Positions 7,823 through 14,698 of a stretch of 14,698 bases of DNA are shown here, one piece after another. The stretch is from CAZNXJ01 sp964577115. GTDB taxonomy: Bacteria > Planctomycetota > Planctomycetia > Pirellulales > Pirellulaceae. Made by a program: the position numbers and the translations under genes. The notes under the pieces were generated by a model. It was given only the letters and a program-made list of their open reading frames with translations, did not search any database and was not told the origin of the DNA. How positions within the stretch are numbered: position 1 is the first letter of the stretch; each line of letters opens with the position of its first letter. The stretch is taken from assembly GCA_964577115.1 (NCBI GenBank), contig CAZNXJ010000054.1, positions 1 through 14,698 on the forward strand, given 5' to 3'.

Positions 7823-10066
7823 TTAGTTGAGAGTTGCGAAATCCAATGCCTCATCCTGGCGGGTAACCAGTTGAATGAGTTCGTTGAGAGATCGATTGTT
7901 GAGCGGTAGTAGGAGGGCGGCGAGCAGACGGTGGGCGTCGAGCGAAGGGTTTTGCTCCCAGTGTCGTGCGCTCGATGGAACTCCGGAGCGTGAACTGGGT
8001 AAAGGTGTCAGGCCGGAAGAGCGAAGCCGTTGATGGGCGATCCTGCAAGCGTCCGCAATACGACCGGCACGCAGCAAGGAAAGAATGCGCGGTTCCGGAC
8101 GAATGTGTAGGCCAAGATTCCGCCCCCCAGGCCGTGCCAAACGCCATCTGCCTTGTGGATGTTCGTGAGCGATTTCCCGCACGAGCGGCGCCGGAAGAAA
8201 GAGCAATTTGAGTAAGGCGTATTCCCGAGGTAGCAGCGGCGCGTTGTCGACGTGAGCATGCGGGAGGGCCTGCGGGTACCGTTGGTGGTGATCGATGAGC
8301 AGCAATCCCCAAAGCAGGGCGTCAATACGCTGGTCGTCGACGTCACCGGCAATGAAGGCAGAGACGGCGTCCAGGGAGACGCTTCGATGAAAATGAAGTG
8401 GAAGATGGTCGCAGCCTGCACGATCGCCATCCATCAACCGGCGGGCGAGTACAGCGGCCATGTTCTTGGCGAGATCTAAGCCTTTCCAGACAACGTGTGG
8501 CCCCGCCTCCTGCCATTTCCAACGACCGTTCTCGAACACAACGGGTTCAATGTTGGAACGCACCGGGGGAATCGAGTTCGAAGGACTGTGATCGCGAAGT
8601 CCGGCAATAGCGAGCGCGATGTCAAACTCCACTGAATCGTCATATACGGCTGGTAGCCACTCTGGAGACAGCCTGCTGAGAGGCCGACAAATCTCTTTAC
8701 CACGAAGTTGGCCGGCGGTGACCGCCATTTCTCGTTCGGCTTGGCCGAGAGCGACAAGCACGGACAATAGGTCTTCGCGTCTTCCGTAGCGGCAGTATTC
8801 GAAAATGGCCGATTCGATTTGGCGTAGAGCCGTAATGAAGCGCGCGGGCGTCCCGTTGGCCGAACAGGCTCGATTGTAACTCTCGAGCCATCCATCGATT
8901 CTTTGCAGCAGGTCGGTGGCACTTCGTGGGTTGTCGGGGACGCTGAACCGATTCATCGCCGTCGCGAGATAGGCCTTGCCGCTGCGCTTGAAAAAACCAT
9001 AGCGAACAAAGGAGCGAATGCCTCGGTCTATACCCAGACCTGCAATCGCACGAGCAAAGTCTAGTGCATCACGAGCAGGGTGCCGTGAGACGTCGGCACG
9101 TCCCTCGGAAAACAAGGCGGCCAGCTCGGATTGCCCAACAAAATGACCCCAAATCGGGAGCCATAGCTCGCCGCGACAAGAGGCTAATTCATCGTCAGAT
9201 ACTGAAGCTCCTCCAACTGGTCGCGAGCGCACCGTAAAGGGAAACGATGCTTTGTCGCTTGCGTAGACACCGATCCGTCGTACTACCGATCCAGCAAGCA
9301 CCAGTACTCCTTCCAGTGCAAGAATGAAGTCCCACGGGTTGTCTGTGGATGAGCCTTCCATTCCTTGCGTGGCATTAGGGCCACCCGCTCTTCCCGGGGC
9401 AAACTGGCCCACGGAAGCCTTTCCGAGACCAGATGTTGGGATGTCGAATAGAGATTGCCGCAGCAAGAAGCCGCTTTTCGAGGAGGGTTTCGCTTCATGC
9501 AGCTTGAGATCAACGAGCCGCTGCATGAAATTCAGGGTAAAGTCAAGCCGGCCATCGTTTCCGCCTGTGCCGAGTACCGGTGCAAACGATTGCCCGTCCG
9601 ATTGCAGCACCATGGTCGCGTCCATCCACGCCACGAACTGGTCGGGCATCTCTCGTCGATAACGGCGCAAGAGTTTCGCTTTGGCGGTCTCAGTGGGTTT
9701 GTCAGCTAGCTCTTCCGCTTCAATAATTCGACGCGCGATTCCAATCGCGTTGCGGTAGGCAGACAATCGCTTTGAATCACTTGCATAGAGAGCATCGACG
9801 GCTCGGCGATTGTCGCTACCAAAAAAGCCCGAACCACCCGCCCAGGGACCCATGATGGGCGTTGGAGAGTACTCGCGAGCCAAGAAGTCCAGCAGATGGT
9901 CACCGCTAAGCGTTGAACGCAAAACGAAATAATCATTTCGCCAGCAACCCACGGCGTCGGGGTCGGCCTGTTCACTTACGAGCCGTAGTACGCCGAGCGC
10001 TTTGAGATAATTCATAAGCGGTTCCGGCGTGCAACCGGCGAGTTCGATTTCGTGGACGGAGCTCAT
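7823..10066 (-). CDS. csx17: Csx17, Cas8-type large subunit of type I-G
   Basis: Csx17 (Cas8g/Cas8u2) is the large subunit expected to help recognise the PAM and target DNA in the I-G effector. The 747-residue protein has the characteristic N-terminus LAGCTPEPLMNYLKALGVLR (residues 9-28) and then EYSPTPIMGPWAGGSGFFGS (65-84), both strong Csx17 signatures. The rest is largely helical in character, ending in a segment rich in Leu (DAHRLLAALLLPL) that could carry small-subunit-like helices. The ATG at 10066 overlaps the cas3 stop as ATGA and follows an excellent AGGAGGT site at 10079-10073. No separate small-subunit (cas11) gene is seen. Full length and without frame breaks. Confidence 0.94.
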   Translation of the reverse strand: MSSVHEIELAGCTPEPLMNYLKALGVLRLVSEQADPDAVGCWRNDYFVLRSTLSGDHLLDFLAREYSPTPIMGPWAGGSGFFGSDNRRAVDALYASDSKRLSAYRNAIGIARRIIEAEELADKPTETAKAKLLRRYRREMPDQFVAWMDATMVLQSDGQSFAPVLGTGGNDGRLDFTLNFMQRLVDLKLHEAKPSSKSGFLLRQSLFDIPTSGLGKASVGQFAPGRAGGPNATQGMEGSSTDNPWDFILALEGVLVLAGSVVRRIGVYASDKASFPFTVRSRPVGGASVSDDELASCRGELWLPIWGHFVGQSELAALFSEGRADVSRHPARDALDFARAIAGLGIDRGIRSFVRYGFFKRSGKAYLATAMNRFSVPDNPRSATDLLQRIDGWLESYNRACSANGTPARFITALRQIESAIFEYCRYGRREDLLSVLVALGQAEREMAVTAGQLRGKEICRPLSRLSPEWLPAVYDDSVEFDIALAIAGLRDHSPSNSIPPVRSNIEPVVFENGRWKWQEAGPHVVWKGLDLAKNMAAVLARRLMDGDRAGCDHLPLHFHRSVSLDAVSAFIAGDVDDQRIDALLWGLLLIDHHQRYPQALPHAHVDNAPLLPREYALLKLLFLPAPLVREIAHEHPQGRWRLARPGGRNLGLHIRPEPRILSLLRAGRIADACRIAHQRLRSSGLTPLPSSRSGVPSSARHWEQNPSLDAHRLLAALLLPLNNRSLNELIQLVTRQDEALDFATLN

Positions 10067-12489
10067 GAGGTGACCTCCTGGCGCGTGCCGGCCTGCTCGC
10101 TTGCTCGCATGTCGGCGGCCCTCAGCAAGGCCTCAAGGAACGCGAGCCGAAACACACCGTAGTGATCCCGTAGCTTCAGCATCCGCTCGGTCCAGCTCGG
10201 TACGCCGCTCTCCGAACGGCCGAGTTGCATGCATTCGAGCGACAGTGCGACCTCAGGTGCGATGACGCCTCCGCCAAGGTCGGTCTCGGGAAGCGAATCC
10301 CCGTCCCAGATGCCGCGAGCAAATAGTCGGCATGGATCGTCAGCCGGTGAGTGTTCTCCGGGTAACGAACGGATGGACAGGCGTACCTTGCCATGGTGAG
10401 CGGCCGCCAAGTACACGGATAGGTCGTCGATGTTTGCGGCCAACATCGCCAAAGCCGAGGCAAGCTCGTGTCGAAAGTGCGGTCGAGTATATGGACGCCA
10501 GAATGTAGAGCGGCTACGGCGCCCGGGTGCTTTGCCGACATCACGTCGCCCATTCCAGCCAGAGGGACGCTTTGGGTCTTCGTTTCCGTCGACGATCGCT
10601 TCTTGGAAAACAGGATGCGCTTTACCGCGATCGTGCCAGCGGGCAGCTGTCTGCAAAAATGTCCTCAAATCATTGTCAATTGGTAAAGCGGAGAGGATGT
10701 GCTCAAGTTCATGGAGCACGTCGTCCGTATGCTGCGCAATGGACTGCCAAACAGGTAATTCAGACGCTGGGTCGTCGTCGAGAGCTTCCGGAGAAGTCGT
10801 GGGGCCAGGAAGTTCGTCGACGGACTTGCTGTCCGGATTCCAACCGATGTCAGCAGAGTAGCCACCGGTCGAGGTGCTGACGAGAAATGTTTGGCCCGGG
10901 TAAATATCCTGCTCCCGCACCGTGACCCACCGGCGGTCCAGCGTGTCCCAACGCCACACGCTGTCTTGGACGCCTTTCTTCTTGGCGAAGGCGCGAAAGT
11001 CGCTCACGGGGACGCGGCAGAGTTCTTGCCGCGAGGGTGCTCTGCCATCAGTTTGGGGGTCCGGCGTTTTCTGGCGCAAAGTGCGCCAAAAGACCTGTAC
11101 GTCAAATTCCTCGGTGCTGCGGATAAAACGGGAAACATCAATGTCGTTACCCGCCAGATCCGGGGTCGTGTCGAATAGATCGATAAGATCGCGACGGCGA
11201 AGGACGTGAGGCGTATCGATCTCCGATCGCACGTTGATCCTTCTTAGCGATCGTGGGCTGACATCGTCGCATCCGCGGACGCACTCACGTGCCTCCTGTA
11301 ATTCGCCGAGAGTGTACGGGTTGGCCACCGCGCCACGCTCTTTGTCACCGTTAGGAAGATCGAACCAAAATGCCCGTCCGGGATCGTGTTGAGAAAATTC
11401 TCCTCCTCGATTGCAGCGCCCAAAACGCTGCACAAGCGATGGCCAGGGAGCAAGTTCCGTGAATAGTGTCTTGGCCGAGACGTCGACCCCGGCCTCAACG
11501 ACTTGCGTGGTAATGGCGATGGTCCCTTCTGCCGGCGGATCCGTGAGAAGCTGCTTCAGGTTTTCGTCGCGGTCTGGTTGACGAAAACGCGAGTGAATAA
11601 GAACGAGCTTTGCTTCGGACTTGGCCTTTCGTAATTGCCGGTACACCTCAATCGCTCGCCGGACTGTATTGAATATCGCCAGCGTGCGAGTTCCGCGCTG
11701 GTGATGCGACTCGATTGTCTTTGCTACCGCAGCTGTATCTCCCATCGTTGCGCCGGCAGATTGAAGTAGCTTGGGCGCGTTGAGACGTGCTTGTACGGGC
11801 GGCAATTCATGGTCGGCATTCGTCAATTCATGGGGTTGCCCGAGGCAGTCTAGGCCGAAGTCGACCGTAGCGAGCCATTGTGGGTCAAGGGTGGCGGACA
11901 TCCACAGAGAACGGGTGGGAAGCAGTGTTTCGAACTTCCGACGTAGGCCTTCGAGCTGTGCTGTGGTGGAAACCCCGGCGTCCATGAGCTGAACTTCGTC
12001 CAGTACCCAAAGAGCATCGTTGTTCAGCAAGGCGAAATGCATCGGCCAGCGAAAACGGCTCATGCCGTAGCCGCGGTTCAATGCACGAGACAACAGCATG
12101 TCTTGCGTGCCAACGAGAATGGCGTCGCGCTCCGGGTGGCAATCCCAGTTTCCGGCATCTTCGCCGCCCATGAGCAAATGAGTCCGGACTGCCATGCCGT
12201 TTGAGCCGTCCAGATTTAGCATCTCGAGCCAACGATTCACGGCGCTAAATGTTTGCTCGACGAGTGTTCTCATCGGTAAGCAATAGACAAGTCGCCGAGG
12301 GGTCGAGCGTCGAATGTCATCCGTGGCGTAGAGACGCCGGTAAATCCAAGACAGCACAACGGCCGCTGTTTTTCCCACTCCGGTCGGGATACTCAATACC
12401 TGAGGAAATTCATCGCACTCGGCTAGACGAACCTGGTAGGGATAAGGAGTATCAAATCCGCACCTGCGATAGATGTCTTGAATGTTCAT
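10063..12489 (-). CDS. cas3: Cas3, type I-G helicase with C-terminal HD nuclease
   Basis: Cas3 is recruited by Cascade to unwind and degrade target DNA. I choose the ATG at 12489 (808 residues); the frame extends to a TTG at 12525, but the ATG has an AGGA about 10 nt upstream and fits the family N-terminus (MNIQDIYRRCG). Helicase motifs: Walker A SIPTGVGKT (33-41), DEVQ box (164-167), SAT (198-200), the VVEAGVDVS segment (330-338) and QRFGRCNRGG (354-363). The HD nuclease lies at the C-terminus, the reverse of the usual Cas3 order and typical of type I-G: H587, WHDRGK with H619-D620, AAAHHG with H698/H699, and a final AADMRAS. All expected metal ligands appear present. First gene of the I-G operon; its stop overlaps csx17. 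Confidence 0.95.
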   Translation of the reverse strand: MNIQDIYRRCGFDTPYPYQVRLAECDEFPQVLSIPTGVGKTAAVVLSWIYRRLYATDDIRRSTPRRLVYCLPMRTLVEQTFSAVNRWLEMLNLDGSNGMAVRTHLLMGGEDAGNWDCHPERDAILVGTQDMLLSRALNRGYGMSRFRWPMHFALLNNDALWVLDEVQLMDAGVSTTAQLEGLRRKFETLLPTRSLWMSATLDPQWLATVDFGLDCLGQPHELTNADHELPPVQARLNAPKLLQSAGATMGDTAAVAKTIESHHQRGTRTLAIFNTVRRAIEVYRQLRKAKSEAKLVLIHSRFRQPDRDENLKQLLTDPPAEGTIAITTQVVEAGVDVSAKTLFTELAPWPSLVQRFGRCNRGGEFSQHDPGRAFWFDLPNGDKERGAVANPYTLGELQEARECVRGCDDVSPRSLRRINVRSEIDTPHVLRRRDLIDLFDTTPDLAGNDIDVSRFIRSTEEFDVQVFWRTLRQKTPDPQTDGRAPSRQELCRVPVSDFRAFAKKKGVQDSVWRWDTLDRRWVTVREQDIYPGQTFLVSTSTGGYSADIGWNPDSKSVDELPGPTTSPEALDDDPASELPVWQSIAQHTDDVLHELEHILSALPIDNDLRTFLQTAARWHDRGKAHPVFQEAIVDGNEDPKRPSGWNGRRDVGKAPGRRSRSTFWRPYTRPHFRHELASALAMLAANIDDLSVYLAAAHHGKVRLSIRSLPGEHSPADDPCRLFARGIWDGDSLPETDLGGGVIAPEVALSLECMQLGRSESGVPSWTERMLKLRDHYGVFRLAFLEALLRAADMRASEQAGTRQEVTS
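10073..10079 (-). promoter_or_regulatory. Ribosome binding site of csx17
   Basis: The - strand reads AGGAGGT 6 nt ahead of the csx17 ATG and inside the 3' end of cas3. It is a consensus Shine-Dalgarno sequence and the strongest in the I-G operon. It fixes the csx17 start and suggests csx17 can be initiated independently of cas3 translation. Confidence 0.75.
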
Positions 12490-12562
12490 CCGACGCGTCC
12501 TGCCCTGTCGTTCAGGTGTCCGCAATGCAGCGCACGATGGGCCTCTAAGTGCCTTTCAGAGT

Positions 12563-12578
12563 AATTCCGTCTGGAATT
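12563..12578. repeat. Perfect 6-bp dyad upstream of cas3
   Basis: AATTCC and GGAATT are separated by GTCT, forming a perfect inverted repeat centred about 80 nt upstream of the cas3 ATG. The spacing and symmetry fit an operator for a dimeric repressor or a small RNA hairpin in the leader. No regulator gene is visible in the window, so the role is inferred only from position. Confidence 0.35.
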
Positions 12579-13386
12579 TACGGTTCTTGGTTCCGTGTTC
12601 GAGAATGCTGTGATTCGGCATTGAGGAGCGGGTGGCGGTAAGTCGTTCAAGGTCGTACCCGAGAGGGGCGAGTTTCAGCAGCCTGCCTCGTGGGGCGACC
12701 ATCATCATTGTCATCCACGTTGGGTTTCTGGAGTGATCAATGCGGTTTAAGAGGGGCTGTCAAAGCATGGCCGACTCATCAACATTCTAAAATCTCAAGC
12801 AATGCCCGCAGTGCTTCCCAAGCGTTTGCCCAAGTAGCTTCCTCTTATATACCGGGCGCCCGTCATCAGATGTGCGTTGGGCCTGGCCATTGACTGCTCT
12901 CCTTGTAAAACCCTGCGGAGCTGCCTGGAAAGCAATGTAACTCCCTGTACATCACGTCGCCACGATAACCCATCTTAATCAAAGGGCGCTTTGGTTCTGA
13001 CGGTCAATGTGAGCGCAGTGGGCGCCAGAGACCGTTAACGTAGGTGGAAAAGAAGGCTTCCTGCTCATGTTACCTGTCGTGGGACCGCTTCGAATTGCTG
13101 CCGAGCGAATAGCTACACGACAAACGAGCGAATGTGGCGCGATCGCTCGAGCGTTTAGTAAAGCATCATCAGGACAGTGTTGCAACAGGCGAACCAAAAT
13201 TGTTATGTGTGTCCTCGGTCGGACATCGCACGCGTCGGGAGCCACGGCGACCGGGCACGGAGAATCGCTAACCAGGATGCGGAGTGGCGATTGGGCTTAC
13301 GCCCTCTTAAATCGAACACCGTGTAGTGAGCCGCAAACGTAGTCAGCATCGGCAAAGCGCAGGCACAGTTCGAAAGGTGGTTCGGT

Positions 13387-13453
13387 GATCGGTGGACCCC
13401 AGATAAAGAATTGCAAGTGTCGGCCTTCGGTTTCCGTCTGGGAATCACCGATC
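13387..13453. repeat. Imperfect long inverted repeat downstream of the CARF gene
   Basis: GATCGGTG (13387-13394) pairs with CACCGATC (13446-13453) and CCCAGA (13398-13403) pairs with TCTGGG (13437-13442), separated by a 3x3 mismatch. The loop is about 33 nt. It sits 54-120 nt past the stop of the - strand CARF gene. No U-rich tail follows on the - strand side, so it is not a classic terminator. It could be a structured 3' region, a processing signal or a remnant of a mobile-element end. Confidence 0.4.
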
Positions 13454-13506
13454 GCGAGTCGGTTTGTGTTCGCACCGGGCGCTCGCGCTTTGGCGCAAAA
13501 ATGTTG

Positions 13507-14631
13507 TCAGTGCAGTGCAGCTCCTAGGCGATCCAGGACAAGTGTATTGTCTTGGTAGTGGCAGTACACCCGCTTCGCGTCCCGGTCGGCCCAAGCATCG
13601 AATTCGTGCGTTGAAGGGGGGGTGGGGTTGCCTTTGATGGGCTTTAAGTCGAGCGACTGGGGCGGGCGGCGATGGCTACTTTCTAGGTACACCGCGAGTT
13701 TATCTAGCTTATCGTTCAGATTCAGTAGCCGGTCGCTCGGCTGATTTTGTGTGCTCTTAAGAAAATCGCGACCAAACTCGAACCGATCCGATGGGCTTGG
13801 CCAGACTCGCTCGCCGTAGAGCTCCTTCCGTACCTGATCCCAAACGAGCGCTCCCCAAGGCGAGAGTGATACCTCGTGATCCATGCGGAGCAAAAAGGTT
13901 TCGGGGGCCTCCGATAATTCCGTGTCCGGCACTTCCAGAGAGTTAGCGAGCCGCCGTATGGCCCGAATGTGCCGGCGTACGGTTTCCGTGGCATCAAGTC
14001 GAACCGGTAGGCGCGGGATGCGTAGCAGTGGCGAGTTGGGGGCCTCGAAGACGTAGACGGTTTCGTCGGCGTACAAATTGCCCAACGTCTGCAAGAAGCC
14101 TTGAACGCTCTTAAACCCGCCGGTTAGGTTGAACACGATTCGGTATCCCTGGCGTCGAAAATCGTCCAGCGTAAGGGTGAGCTGGTGAACGAGTTCCGAT
14201 AGGGCGAACTGGAACATCGGCAAGTTCGCCGTCTGAAGGTCTGGATACGAACGGGCATCAGAAATTGTGTGGCCATGATGTCGCAACCATGTTGCCACGA
14301 TGTCACCGGTTTGTTGGCCGAGCCAAGTGCCGGTGCGGAGGAGGATGTGATTGTAGCGGACGCCCTTGGGTTCCTCGTCGCACAGGGTGAGGATTCCGTT
14401 CAGTTCCGCAGACGCACGCCGAGCGTGCGCGGCGTCAGCGAAGCTCATCTGGCGCCGGATGTTGTCGACGCGGGCTTGGATCGCGGCGCGGTCGTTCCCC
14501 ATGTCCTCAAGCGTTGTCGCATTGGCATGTCGAACCAGCAGTGTCCGTTCTTCGTGGGTGCTGCCGTGGGTCAGCAAACTCGTTCCACAGGGAGACAGAA
14601 CGAGCCGGGGCGGTGTTATGTGATGCGTCAT
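13507..14631 (-). CDS. CARF-domain effector with RelE-like C-terminus (Cami1-like)
   Basis: Likely a cyclic-oligoadenylate-activated effector of the III-B system. The N-terminal ~210 residues look like an APE2256/Csm6-type CARF domain: LSPCGTSLLT (12-21), an LLRTGTW segment near 98-103, NLTGGFKS (168-175) and then VYVFEAPNSPLLRIPRLP. Residues ~215-300 have helices that could form a winged-helix linker (WGALVWDQVRKELYG, 259-273). The last ~70 residues (305-374) read like a RelE-family mRNA interferase: LDLKPIKGN, HEFDAWADRDAKRVYCHY, LVLDRLGAALH. This matches the CARF-RelE plan of Cami1, known to cut mRNA at the ribosome upon signalling. I see no HEPN motif (RxxxxH) of the kind found in Csm6/Csx1. 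The start is supported by GGAAGGA at 14641-14635. It is transcribed apart from cas3, about 1 kb upstream. The RelE call rests on pattern recognition only. Confidence 0.75.
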   Translation of the reverse strand: MTHHITPPRLVLSPCGTSLLTHGSTHEERTLLVRHANATTLEDMGNDRAAIQARVDNIRRQMSFADAAHARRASAELNGILTLCDEEPKGVRYNHILLRTGTWLGQQTGDIVATWLRHHGHTISDARSYPDLQTANLPMFQFALSELVHQLTLTLDDFRRQGYRIVFNLTGGFKSVQGFLQTLGNLYADETVYVFEAPNSPLLRIPRLPVRLDATETVRRHIRAIRRLANSLEVPDTELSEAPETFLLRMDHEVSLSPWGALVWDQVRKELYGERVWPSPSDRFEFGRDFLKSTQNQPSDRLLNLNDKLDKLAVYLESSHRRPPQSLDLKPIKGNPTPPSTHEFDAWADRDAKRVYCHYQDNTLVLDRLGAALH

Positions 14632-14634
14632 GTG

Positions 14635-14641
14635 TCCTTCC
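14635..14641 (-). promoter_or_regulatory. Ribosome binding site of the CARF gene
   Basis: The - strand reads GGAAGGA just 3 nt ahead of the ATG at 14631. The spacing is short, but it is the only clear ribosome site near this start and the CARF fold begins within the next ten codons, so the start is probably right. Confidence 0.5.
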
Positions 14642-14675
14642 GGGGTAAGTCTGGTGGCGGTTTAAATAGCAGATG

Positions 14676-14685
14676 CACCGCGGTG
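14676..14685. repeat. 10-bp palindrome upstream of the CARF gene
   Basis: CACCGCGGTG is a perfect palindrome centred about 50 nt upstream of the CARF-gene ATG, next to an AT-rich TTTAAA (14661-14666). The position would suit an operator at the promoter of this gene. A 10-bp palindrome can occur by chance in GC-rich DNA, and the window ends 13 nt later. Confidence 0.25.
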
Positions 14686-14698
14686 TGTTTCGGTTAGT

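Larger units (their letters stand above)
12526..13506. other. Long gene-free stretch between cas3 and the CARF gene
   Basis: About 980 nt with no convincing gene on either strand. The short open frames here have no recognisable motifs, poor ribosome sites and odd composition. There is no CRISPR repeat series. Structure seen: a perfect dyad at 12563-12578, a short inverted repeat CAAAG-GGCG-CTTTG at 12980-12993, overlapping palindromes GCGATCGC (13139-13146) and CGCTCGAGCG (13144-13153), and an imperfect long hairpin at 13387-13453. The promoter of the cas3 operon should lie in the cas3-proximal part, but I cannot point to a good -10/-35 pair. Confidence 0.6.

Noticed and set aside
7823..8481. 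Internal translation start in csx17 (Met at KNMAAVLARR) that could give a separate Cas11-like small subunit
   Set aside because: The bases ahead of this ATG do not form a clear ribosome binding site, so the sequence gives no positive support.
12490..12525. Extended cas3 start at TTG 12525
   Set aside because: The extra 12 residues (Arg-rich) are not family-like, and the ATG at 12489 has a better ribosome site and start codon.
12758..12763. Perfect TTGACA on the - strand as a -35 box for the cas3 operon
   Set aside because: No acceptable -10 hexamer is found 16-18 nt downstream, and it lies about 270 nt from the cas3 start.
12779..12847. 21-codon - strand stretch with a helical-looking peptide (WANAWEALRALLEIL), possibly the tail of a decayed transposase
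   Set aside because: It is closed by stops on both sides and too short to identify; no neighbouring remnant in any frame supports it.
13067..13342. 91-codon + strand frame in the gene-free stretch
   Set aside because: No motif, no convincing ribosome site and scattered Cys/Arg/Thr composition. Treated as non-coding.

Overview
The window is almost entirely a CRISPR-Cas interference locus from a bacterium. Base composition is moderately high in GC (mid-50s percent by eye). Pairing of these two subtypes is known in proteobacteria, and a gammaproteobacterium is plausible, but the sequence does not fix the taxon.

Layout. Positions 1-5209 (+ strand) hold a type III-B (Cmr) operon: the 3' part of cas10/cmr2, which runs off the left edge, then cmr3, cmr4, cmr5 and cmr6, mostly with overlapping stops and starts. 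cmr6 is interrupted by ten Ns at 4688-4697. Only 6 nt past the cmr6 stop, the end of a second operon arrives from the other side. On the - strand, read from 12489 down to 5216, are cas3 (helicase with a C-terminal HD nuclease), csx17 (Cas8), csb1 (Cas7) and csb2 (a Cas5-Cas6 fusion). This is the full effector set of type I-G (formerly I-U). A stretch of about 1 kb with no supportable gene (12526-13506) follows, carrying a few inverted repeats. Then comes a - strand gene (14631-13507) for a protein with an APE2256/Csm6-like CARF domain and a RelE-like C-terminus, resembling Cami1-type effectors.

How they may work together. Cmr2-Cmr6 would form an RNA-targeting complex. Cmr4 keeps the target-cleaving Asp (D26), and Cas10 keeps the GGDD cyclase motif, so RNA recognition should produce cyclic oligoadenylate. 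The CARF-RelE protein is the obvious candidate receptor, which would then act as an activated ribonuclease. The I-G genes would form a DNA-targeting Cascade that recruits Cas3. No separate cas6 is seen, so the Cas6 half of Csb2 may process crRNA for both systems. No cas1, cas2, cas4, cmr1 or CRISPR array lies in the window; they may be just outside.
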